64,000 nt of DNA from Lentzea waywayandensis (lineage in GTDB: Bacteria; Actinomycetota; Actinomycetes; Mycobacteriales; Pseudonocardiaceae), in contig NZ_FOYL01000002.1 of NCBI RefSeq assembly GCF_900115955.1, positions 62,001 through 126,000 on the forward strand. The letters run 5' to 3'. The translations under genes and the position numbers were made by a program. Positions within the stretch are counted from its first letter, which is position 1. The number at the start of each line of letters is the position of its first letter. This document shows, piece by piece, positions 33,801-45,800 of this stretch. The notes under the pieces were generated by a model. It had not been told where the DNA came from and ran no database searches. It saw only the letters and a program-made list of their open reading frames with translations.

Positions 33801-36800
33801 CTCGTTCTGCGCCAACGACGCCAACGGGAAGTCCGACGGCGTGAAGCCCGAGGCCCCGGAACGGCAATGCGCTACCAACTCACGCAACGCCTCGACGTAC
33901 CGAGCCGCGACCCGTTCGACCGTGGCGGTGTCGTGCCGGTTGTGACTGAAGTGCCACTCGACCTGGAGGCGTCCGTCCGCGTCCTGCTGGGCTTCGATCT
34001 GGAGGAGGTGCGACCTCGTCCCGCCCGGCCCCTCGCTCGGACCGGCCAGCTCGGCGGGCAGTTCCCGGCGGATCAGACCGACCGAGTCGACGGCGTCGAA
34101 CGCACCCAGGTAGTTGAACAACACCGGCCGATCCACCGCATCGGCCAACTCGCCCCGCAGCCAACGCAAGGCTCCATAGCCGACGCCGCGACGCGGCACC
34201 GCGCGCAGCTCCTCCTTGACGGCCTTGATCGCCGCCGCCGGAGCGTCCTCGTGCGTGAGGCGGACAGGGAAGATCGACGTGAAGTATCCGACGGTGCGCG
34301 ACAAGTCCACGCCGTCCGCCACCGCCTCGCGGCCATGGCTCTCCAGATCGACCGTCACGTGGCCGGTGCCCGCCCACTCCCCCAGTGCCTGGGCGAGAGC
34401 GGCCAGCAGCAGGTCGTTGCCCTGGGTGCGGTAGGCGCGGTGTGCGTCGCTGAGCAGCGCTGCGGTGGTGGCGGCGTCCAGCCAAGTCCGCACGACACCG
34501 GCCGACGTCTCGGTGTTGAGCCCGCGACGGTCCTGCGGCAGTTCCACGACGTCAGCGGTCTGGGCCAGCCAGATCTGGCGCTCCGCCTCGGCGTCCAGTT
34601 CCTGCAGAACCTCGGCCCACTGCTGGAACGACGTCGTCTTCGGCCCGAGCTTTCCACCCCGGTAGACGGTGTCGAGGTCCTCCAGGAACACGTTCCACGA
34701 CACGCCGTCCATCACCAGGTGGTGGACGACGAGCCCCAGCCACGCGGGCTCCGAGCCACGATCGAAGAACACGGCCGCCACCAGCGGACCATCCGCCAGC
34801 CGCAACGACGTCTGCGCGGCGGTCATCTCCGCGACCACAGCCTCGTCCCCGTTGACGACCCGAAGGAATCCTCCGTCGCCGACGGGCGCGTTGTGCTGGT
34901 CGGCGCCGAACCGGATGCGCAGCGCGTCGTGGTGGGAGACAAGGGCGTCGAGCGCCTGGCCAAGGCGGGCAGGGTCGGTACCGGGTGCCAGTTCGAAGAT
35001 GCCGGACCAGTTCCAGTGGTCGCGGTTCGGGATGTCCTGCGCCAAGAACCAGCGCTGGATCGGTGTCAGCGGAACCGGTCCGGTGACAACGCCCTGTTCA
35101 GCCAGAGTCACCGCAGGCGTGTCGCGCACGACACCTGCCAGGGCGGCGACCGTCTGGTGGGCGAACACGTCCGCCACGTCCACACCCAGACCGGCCGCGC
35201 GAACGCGCGCGACGATCTGCAGGCTCAGGATCGAGTCGCCACCGAGCTCGAAGAAGTTGTCAAGCACCCCAACGCGTTCGACACCCAGCACACCGCTCCA
35301 CACCGCCGCCAAAGTCTCCTCGGCGGCAGTCCGGGGTGCGACATAGGCCTCGCCCGTCGTCTCCGGCTCCGGATCGGGCAGTCCACGACGGTCGACCTTG
35401 CCGTTGGGCGTCAGCGGCAACCGCTCCAGCGCCACGAACACCGACGGCACCAAGTAGTCCGGAACCCGTTCCCGCAACCAAGAACGCAGTGCCGAACCGC
35501 TGAACTCGCCTTCCGCTACAACGTAGGCAACCAGCCGTTTACCGCCGTGCGGCCCACCATCGCGTGCCACCACAACGACATCACGCACGTCCGGGTGGTC
35601 GCCGATGACGACCTCGACCTCACCGGGTTCGACGCGGTAGCCACGGATCTTGACCTGCTCGTCGACCCGGCCCAGGAACTCGATCGTGCCGTTCGAACGC
35701 CACTTCGTCCGGTCGCCCGTGCGGTAGAGCCGGCCACCAGCACCGAACACGTCGGGCACGAACCGCGCGGCGGTGAGGTCGGGGCGGCCCAGGTAGCCAC
35801 GAGCCACACCCGCGCCACCGACCAGCAGCTCACCCGGAACGCCGACGGGAACCGGCCGCAGCGCGGAGTCGACGACGACAGCGCGAGCGCCGGCCAACGG
35901 CGTACCGATGGGCACCACGGCCGCAGGGTGGTCCTCCGTGACGGCGTGGAAGATCGAGTCGATCGCCGCCTCGGTCACACCGAACACGTTGCCCGGCACC
36001 GCATTAGGCGCCACCTCGGCAACCGCGGCGGTGAGCGCGTCGTGCGTCCACATGTCCGTACCCGAGATCACCAGGCGCAGGCTCTCCACCGGACCAGCGG
36101 TCCGGCAGTACGCGGCCAGGTCGCGCAGCAGCATGCCGGGCACGATCTCGGCGACCTCGATCTGGTGCCCCACCAGCGTGGCGTGCAGCGACTCCACCGA
36201 CACGTGCTCGTCGTGCGGCAGGAACACCACGCGCTGACCGAACGCCAACGCACGGGTCATGTCACCGATGGACACGTCGAACCCAGGGCCCGACATCGAC
36301 AAAACCGGACCAGGTCCGCCCAACGCGGCCAGCCCGTCCCGCCAACCAGCCACGTAAGAGGAAAGAGCGGCATGGGTGACGGCCACGCCCTTGGGACGGC
36401 CGGTCGACCCTGAGGTGTACGCGATGTACGCCAGGGCGGAGGGGTCGATCGGCGTGGGCGACCAGCCGGCGTCCGTAGGCAGGTCGATCGGGGCGAGCGG
36501 CTCGCCGGTGGCGACGGACAGGTCGATCGGGGCGGGTAGCGGGCCAGCGTGCGCAGCCACGTCGTCCACCAGCAGCACTTCCCCGCCGAACCCGGCCAGC
36601 TCCCCCACCAACGCCGACGTCGTCGCCACCGCGACCACACCGGCATCAGCCAGCAGGAACTCCAGCCGTTCAGCAGGAAGACCAGGATTCACCGGCACAT
36701 ACACGCCACCAGAACGCAACACACCCTGGAACGCCACCGCCAGCTCAAGCCCACGCGGCACCAACACAGCAACCGGCGACTCCACCACCACACCGGCCTG

Positions 36801-39800
36801 CTGGAGCCGAGCAGCCAACGCATCCGCCCGCGCGCCCAACTCGGCGAACGTCAGCCGCTCATCCCCGCACACCACAGCGACCTCAGCCGAGGCCCACCCG
36901 GCGATCAGCTCGGGCACGGGCGCCTCGGCGACCGGGATCGGGGTCTCGCCCCATGCCACCAACTCGGCGGCCTGTTCCGGGCGTTGCAACGGCACGTCCG
37001 CGACCGTCAGCTCCGGCCGTTCCGCGACGGCCGTCAGCACGACCACCAGCTGGTCGAGGATCCGTTCGACCGTCACGGCGTCGAAAGCAGCCGTCGAGAA
37101 CTCCGCCTCGACGCGCAACGTGCGCTCCAGGTCGACCGCGAAGGTGAGCGGGTAGTTGCCCTGCTCCACCGAGTCGACGGTGGCGTAGCCGTCGGGGATC
37201 GCGGCCAGGTCGTCCGGTAGTTCCCGGTGGGGGTAGTTGCCGAACACGACGATGGAGTCGAACAGCGCGCGGCCGCCCGGAACAGCCGACCAGCGCTGCA
37301 CGTCCACCAACGGCGTGTACTCGAAGCGTTGCAGCGCGACCTGGTTGTCGCGCAGCTCGCGCAGCCAGGACGTGAACGGCACGTCCGCGGGCACCACGGT
37401 CCGCACCGGCAGCGTGTTGATGAACAGGCCGACCATCGACTCGACGCCGGTCAGATCGCCCGGACGACCGGAGACGGTCAGACCGAACAGCACGTCGTCC
37501 TCACCGGACGACGCCGACAGGACCTTGGCCCACGCCGCCTGCACGACCGTCGACAGCGTCACGCGCTCACGCCGCGCCAGCTCCACCAACTTGGTGGTGA
37601 CGGCCTCGTCCAGCGTGGTCTTGCGGCGGTCCTGCGCGTAGTGGCTGGCCGCCAGCCGGTCCACCGGCAACGGCGTGGGCGCCTCGAAGCCGTCGAGGTT
37701 CTTCCGCCAGAACCCTTCGGACTCGTCCGGATCACGTCCGTCGAGCCACGCGATGAACTCGCGGTAGGACCGCGCCGGAGCGAGCGACGCACCGTCGTAA
37801 GCCGCCAGCACCTCGTCCATGACGACGGGCAGGCTCCACCCGTCGCACAAACCCTGGTACAGGCCCCACACCAGCCACAACCGGCCCTCGCCGCGGTCCA
37901 CCAGGTACAACCGCATCAACGGCGGCGCGGCCAGATCGAAGCCCAGCGCCCGATCCTCGGCCAACAGGTCGCGCAACCGGACGTGCTGGGTGTCCGAGTC
38001 CAGGCCGGAGAAGTCGCGCACCTCGACCGGAACGCCGACATCGGCGAGCACTACCTGCACCGGTTCGCTGACGCCCTCCCACACGAACCCGCTGCGCAGA
38101 GCGGCATGCCGGCCGACCACCGACCGCCACGCCCGCGCCAGCCGTTCGGCGTCGACCGGACCGGCCAGGTCGTAGACGCTCTGCCCCCAGTAAAGACCGT
38201 CGACAGGAGAGCCCACGACGCCGAACAACATGCCCGACTGCACCGGCGCCAACCGATACACGTCCGTCAGCGGATAACGCCCAGCGAGCCCGTCGAACTC
38301 GTTCTGCGTCAACGACGCCAACGGGAAGTCCGACGGCGTGACACCGGAAACTCCGGACTGACAGTGCGCCACCAACGCGCGCAACGCTTCGACGTACCGG
38401 TCGGCGATCCGCTTCACGGTGCCTGCGAGATGCAGGTTCGTGCTGTACAGCCAGTCGATCCGCAGCCGGCCGTCGTCCGCGCGGACGACCTCCAACTGCA
38501 GCGGGTAGGCCCGCGTCCCACCAGGCCCCTGCATCGGACCGGCCAGTTCGGCCGGAAGCTCGCGCCGGATCAGCCCGACCGAGTCGACGGCGTCGAAAGC
38601 ACCCAGGTAGTTGAACAACACCGGCCGATCCACCGCATCGGCCAACTCACCTTGCAACCAGCGCAAAGCGCCATAGCCCACACCACGGCGCGGCACAGCA
38701 CGCAACTGTTCCTTGACCGCCTTCACCGTCGCGCCAAGACCTTCGTGCCGGCTCAGCCGCACCGGGAAGATCGACGTGAACCAGCCGACCGTGCGCGACA
38801 GATCCAGATCCTCGCGACCGTGGCTCTCCAAGTCGACCGTGACGTGATCGGTGCCTGCCCACTCCCCCAGGACGTTCGCCAGGGCGGCGAGCAACAGGTC
38901 GTTGGCCTGCGTCCGATAAGCCTTGTGCGCCTCGCCGAACAGCGCGGCGGTGGCGTCGGCGTCCAGCCAGGTGCTCACCACGGCACCGGACGCCTCGGTG
39001 TTCGGGCCGGCGCCGTCGACCGGCAGCGCGACCACGTCCGAGGTCGCCGCGACCCAGTGGTCACGTTCCCCGCCGGCCTCCAGCTCCAGCAGGTGTTCGG
39101 CCCACTGCTGGAACGAGGCCGTCTTGGGCCCCAACGCCTCCGAGCGGTACGCGGTGTCGAGGTCCTCCAGCAGCACGTTCCACGACACGCCATCCATCAC
39201 CAGGTGATGCACGGTCAAACCCAGCCACGCGGGCTCGGAGCCGCGATCGAAGAACACGGCCGCGACAAGCGGACCATCGGCCAACCGCAACGACTTCTGC
39301 GCCGCGGTCATCTCGGCGACCACAGCCTGATCACCATCGACGACGCGCAGGAACCCGCCGCCGTCGACCGGCGCGTTGTGCTGCTCGGCGCCGAACCGGA
39401 TGCGCAGCGCGTCGTGATGGGAGACAAGGGCGTCGAGCGCCTGTCCCAACCGGCCAGGATCGGTGCCGGGGGCCAGTTCGAACATGCCCGACCAGTTCCA
39501 GTGGTCGCGGTCGGGGATGTCCTGTGCCAGGAACCAGTGCTGGATCGGCGTCAACGGCACCGGTCCGGTGACCACACCCTGCTCCGCCAGCGAGACCACC
39601 GGCGTTTCGCGCACGGCGAGAGCAAGCTCGGCGACCGTCTGGTGGGCGAACACGTCCGCCACGTCGACGCCCAGATCCGCCGCGCGCACCCGCGCCACGA
39701 TCTGCAGGCTCAGGATCGAGTCGCCGCCAAGCTCGAAGAAGTTGTCATGAACGCCAACACGGTCAACACTCAGCACGCCACTCCACACCGCCGCGAGCGT

Positions 39801-42800
39801 CTCCTCGACAGCGGTCCGGGGCGCGACGTACGTCTCGGCGAGAATCTCCGGCTCCGGGTCGGGCAGACCACGACGGTCGACCTTCCCGTTCGGCGTCAGC
39901 GGCAGCCGATCCAGGGCCACGAACACCGACGGCACCAGGTAGTCCGGCACCCGCTCCCGCAGCCAAGAGCGCAGGACCGATCCGCTGAACTCGCCTTCCG
40001 CGACGACATACGCGACAAGGCGCTTACCACCGTGCGGCCCACCATCCCGTGCCACCACAACGACATCACGCACGTCGGGGTGGTCGCCGATGACGACCTC
40101 GACCTCACCAGGCTCGACCCGATACCCACGGATCTTCACCTGCTCATCGACACGACCCAGGAACTCGATGGTCCCGTCCGCACGCCAGCGAGCCCGGTCA
40201 CCGGTCCGGTACAACCGCCCACCAGACGCGCCGAACACGTCGGGAACGAACCGCTCCGCCGTCAGATCCGGCCGGCCCACGTACCCCTGCGCCACACCTG
40301 ACCCACCCACCAGCAGCTCACCGGGAACACCCACCGGTACCGGCCGCATCGTGGAATCGACCACGACCGCCCGAGCCCCGGCCAACGGCGTGCCGATCGG
40401 CACCACCGCGGCGGGATGATCCTCACCGACCGGGTGGAAGATCGAGTCGATGGCCGCCTCGGTCACACCGAACACGTTGCCCGGCACCGCATTAGGCGCG
40501 ATCTCGGCAACAGCGGTCGTCAACGCGTCGTGCGTCCACATGTCCGTACCGGAGATCACCAGGCGCAGCGACTTGACCGGGCCGACCTCCCGGCAATGCG
40601 CGGCCAGGTCACGCAACAGCATGCCCGGCACGATCTCCGCGACCTCGACCTCGTGATCCACCAAGGTCTCGTGCAGCGACTCCACCGTCACGTGCGAGTC
40701 GTGCGGCAGGAACACCAACGTCCGGCCGAACGCCAGCGCACGCGTCATGTCCCCGATGGACACGTCGAACCCAGGGCCCGACATCGACAGCACCGTGCCC
40801 GGACCACCCAGGTCGGCGAGTCCTTCCCGCCATCCCGCCACGTACGACGACAACGCCGCGTGCGTCACCGCCACACCCTTGGGTCGCCCAGTCGAGCCCG
40901 ACGTGTAGGCCACGTACGCCAATGCGTCGGGATCGATCCGCACCGGCAACGCACCGAAACCCGGAGACACGTCGTCGAGCACCAGCACCCGGTCGAACCC
41001 GGCCAGCTCACCGGCCAGAGCCGAGGTGGTGACCGCCACCGCAGCACCGACGTCGGCCAGCAGGAACGCCAGACGTTCGGCGGGAAGCCCAGGGTTGATC
41101 GGCACGTACACGCCACCGCTGCGCAACACGCCCTGGAAGGCGACCGCCAGCTCGATCCCGCGTGGCACCAGCACGGCGACCTTCGAACCGACCGTCACGC
41201 CGGCGTCCTGGAGCCGGCCGGCCAGCGCTTCGGCCCGGAAACCCAGGTCGGAGAACGTCAGGCTCTCCGCACCGCACACCACGGCGACCTCGGGCGAGAT
41301 CCGGGCCCAGCCGTCGATCAGGTCCGGCACCGGCCGTTCGGTGGCGGGCTCGGGAGTCTCTCCCCACGCCACCAAAGCCGCGGCCTGCTCCGGCCGCTGC
41401 AACGGCACGTCCCGCACGGCCAGGTCAGGCCGCTCCGCCACGGCGGTGAGCACGACCATCAGCTGGTCGAGGACGCGTTCGACCGTCGCGGCGTCGAAGG
41501 CGGCGGTCGAGAACTCGGCCTCGATCTTGAGCGTGGTATCGACGTCGACCGCGAGGGTGAGCGGGTAGTTGCCCTGCTCCACCGAGTCGAGCAGCGGCGA
41601 CAGCTCGAAGTCGGCGACACGGGTCTGGCCGCCGGGGTAGTTGCGCAGCACGACGATGCTGTCAAACAACGCGCGGCCGCCGGGCACTGACGACCAGCGC
41701 TGCGCGTCGACCAACGGCGTGTACTCGAACCGTTGCACCGCAACCTGGTTGTCCCGCAACTCGCGCAACCACGACGTGAACGGCACGTCCGAGGGCACCA
41801 CGACCCGCACCGGCAACGTGTTGATGAACAGACCCACGGTCGACTCGACACCGGTCAGCTCGGGCGGGCGGCCCGACACCGTGAGGCCGAAGACCACGTC
41901 GTCCTCACCCGAGGTCGCCGACAGCACCTTGGCCCATGCCGCCTGCACCACCGCCGACAGCGTCACGCGCTCGCGGCGGGCCAGGTCGACGATCTTGGCC
42001 GTGACGTCCGCGGACAGCGCGGTCCGCCGCCGGTCCTGCGCGTAGTGGTTGGCCGCCAGGCGATCCACCGGCAACGGCGTCGGCGCCTCGAAACCGTCCA
42101 AACAGGACCGCCAGAACGCCTCGGACTCGTCCGGATCACGCCGGTCCAGCCACGAGATGAACTCCCGGTACGACCGCACCGGCGCGAGCGGCGAGCCGTC
42201 GTAGGCGGCCAGCACCTCGTCCAGGACGACCGGCAGGCTCCACCCGTCGCACAGACCCTGGTACAGCCCCCAGACCAGCCAGTACTGCCCAAGACCTCGA
42301 TCGACGAGGTACAGGCGCGTCAACGGCGGCGCGGCCAGGTCGAAGCCCAGCGCCCGATCCTCGGCCAGCAGCTCACGCAGGCGATCCTGCTGGGTGTTCC
42401 CGTCGAGGCCGGAGAAGTCGCGCAGCTCAAGAGGAACGTCGACGTCGGCCAGCACGACCTGCACCGGTTCGCTGACGCCCTCCCACACGAACCCGCTGCG
42501 CAGCGCAGCCTGGCGGGCGACCACCGAACGCCACGCACCGGCGAGCCGGTCGGCCTCGACGGTGCCGGTGAGCTCGTAGATCCCCTGGCCCCAGTAGAGC
42601 CCGTCGTCCTCGGCCGGCGCGCCCACGACCCCGAACAGCATGCCCGACTGCACCGGCGCCAGCCGGTACACGTCCGCCAGCCCAGGGAACCGCGCCGCCA
42701 GCCGGTCGATCTCGTTCTGCGTCAACGACGCCAGCGGGAAGTCCGACGGCGTGACACCCGAGACGCCGGACCGGCAGTGCTCGACCAGCGCCTCCAGTTC

Positions 42801-45800
42801 CCGCCGGTAGGTCTCGGCCAGCCGTTCGACCGTCGCCGCCTCGTGCAGGCCGGCGCTGTAGTGCCACTCGACCTGAAGCTGCCCGTCCGCGGTGCGGGTC
42901 ACTTCGAGGTTGAGCACGTGGGACCGGGTGCCCCGCCCAGCCGTCGCGGCGCCCCGCAAGGCCACGGGCAGCTCGCGGCGCAGCAGATCCCCGGCGCCCG
43001 CGGCGGAACCCAGGTAGTTGAACAGCACCGGACGTTCCGGCGCGTCGGCCAGATCGCCGTGCAGCCAACGCAACGCGCCGTAGCCCACACCGCGGCGCGG
43101 CACAGCGCGCAGCTGTTCCTTGACGGTCTTCACCGTCGCGCCGAGATCCTCGTGGCGGCTCAGCCGCACCGGGAAGATCGACGTGAACCAGCCGACCGTG
43201 CGCGACAGGTCCATCCCGTCGGCGATCGCCTCGCGACCGTGGCTCTCCAGGTCGATGGTCAGCTCATCGGTGCCAGCCCACGGGCCCAGCGTGCGCACCA
43301 GCGCCGCCAGCAGCAGATCGTTGCCCTGCGTGCGATACGCCTTGTGCGCGTCGCCGATCAACGCGGCGGTCGTCCCGGCGTCCAGCAGCGTCGTGTGGAT
43401 CCGGGCGGAGCGTTCGTCGTTGAGCCCGTCGCCGTCGACCGGCAGCGCGACCACGTCCGACGTCGCCGCGACCCAGTGGTCCCGTTCGCCGCTGGGGTCG
43501 AGCGTCTGGAGCCGGTCGGCCCACTGCCGGAACGAGGTGGTCTTCGGTCCGAGCCTTCCGCCCCGGTAGACGCTGTCGAGGTCCTCCAGCAGCACGTTCC
43601 ACGACACGCCGTCCATCACCAGGTGGTGGACGACGAGCCCCAGCCACGCGGGCTCCGAGCCACGATCGAAGAAGACCGCCGTCACGAGCGGACCATCGGC
43701 CAGCCGCAACGACTTCTGCGCCGCGGTCATCTCGGCGACCACCGCCTCGTCACCTTCGACGACGCGCAGGAACCCACCGCCGTCGACAGGAGCGTTGTGC
43801 TGGCCGTCGGGCGAGAGCCGGAGGCGCAGCGCGTCGTGATGGGCGACGAGCGCGTCGAGTGCCCCGGCCAGCCGACCAGCGCTGGTACCCGGTGCCAGCT
43901 CGAACACGCCCGACCAGTTCCAGTGGTCCCGGTCGTCGATGTCCTGCGCCAGGAACCAGTGCTGGATCGGCGTCAACGGCACCGGACCGGTGACCACACC
44001 CTGCTCAGCCAACGTCACCACAGGGGTGTCGCGCACGACGGCCGCCAGTTCGGCAACGGTCTGGTGGGACAGCACCTCGGCGACGCCGAGCCCCAGACCG
44101 GCGGCACGGGCGCGCGCCACGATCTGCAGGCTCAGGATCGAGTCGCCGCCCAGTTCGAAGAAGTTGTCGTGCACGCCGACGCGGTCGACGCCCAGCACCT
44201 GCGACCACACGGTCGCCAGGGAGTCCTCAATGGACGTTCGGGGTGCCTCGTAGGCCTCGGTCGTCTCGGGTTCGGGGTCGGGCAGACCGCGGCGGTCGAC
44301 CTTGCCGTTGGGCGTCAGCGGCAGCCGATCCAGCGCCACGAACACCGACGGCACCAGGTAGTCCGGCACTCGCTCACGCAACCAGGAGCGCAATTCAAGA
44401 CCGCCGGCGTCCTCGGCCACCACGTAGGCGACCAGGCGCTTGCCACCGTGCGGCCCGCCATCACGTGCCACCACAACGACATCACGCACACCGGGATGGT
44501 CACCGATGACTACCTCGACCTCACCCGGCTCGACCCGATAGCCACGGATCTTCACCTGCTCGTCGACCCGGCCCAGGAACTCGAGCACTCCGTCGGCACG
44601 CCACCTCGCCCGGTCACCCGTGCGGTACAACCGTCCACCGGACTGGCCGAACACATCGGGCAGGAACCGTTCCGCGGTCAGATCCGGGCGGCCCACATAG
44701 CCCTGCGCCAGACCTGCACCACCGACCAGCAGCTCACCCTCGACGCCGACGGGCACCGGCCGCAGCAGACCGTCCACGACGTAGGTGCCGACACCGGCCA
44801 GCGGCCCGCCGATCGGGACGATCTCGCCCTCGTGCTCCGGCCGGGCCGTGACCGGGTGGAAGATCGAGTCGATCGCGGCCTCGGTCACGCCGAACACGTT
44901 GCCCGGCAAGGCGTTGGGCGCCACGGCCGCGACGGCGGACACGAGCGCGTCGTACGTCCACATGTCCGTGCCGGAGATGACCAGGCGCAGCGAGTCGACC
45001 GGACCCGCCTCACGGCAGTGGGCGGCGAGATCGCGCAGCAGCATGCCGGGCACGATCTCGGCGACCTCGACCTCGTGGTCGAGCAACGTGCGGTGCAGGG
45101 ACTCGACCGACACGACCTCGTCGTGCGGCAGGAACACCACGGTCTGGCCGAACGCCAGCGCACGCGTCATGTCGCCGATCGACACGTCGAACCCGGGGCC
45201 TGACATGGACAGCACGGTGCCCGGTCCGCCCAACTCGGCCAGTCCGGCACGCCAGCCCGCCACGTAGGACGAGAGAGCGGCATGGGTGACGGCCACGCCT
45301 TTGGGGCGGCCGGTCGAGCCTGAGGTGTAGGCGATGTACGCCAGTGCGGAGGGGTCGATCGGGGTGGGCGACCAGCCGGGACCTGCGGACGGGTCGATCG
45401 GGACGCGCGGCAGATCGGCGTCTGCGGACAGGTCGATCGGGACGCGCGGCAGGCCGGCGTCTGCGGACAGGTCGATCGGGACGCCCGGCAGATCGGCGTC
45501 TGCGGACACGCCGTCCACCAGCAACACTTCCCCGCCGAACCCGGCCAACTCCCCCACCAACACCGACACCGTGACCACCGCCACCACCCCGGCATCAGCC
45601 AGCAGGAACCCCAGCCGCTCAGCAGGAAGCCCAGGATTCACCGGCACGTACACGCCACCAGAACGCAACACACCCTGGAACGCCACCGCCAACTCGAGCC
45701 CACGCGGCACCAGCACGGCGACCGACGAACCCACCGTCACACCGGCCCGCTGAAGCCGGGCGGCGAGCGCACCGGCCCGTTCCCCGAGCTCGCCGAACGA

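Noticed and set aside
45353..45508. CRISPR array, because of regular 39-bp repeats
   Set aside because: The units are contiguous without spacers, are in frame and encode a protein loop; no cas genes are present.
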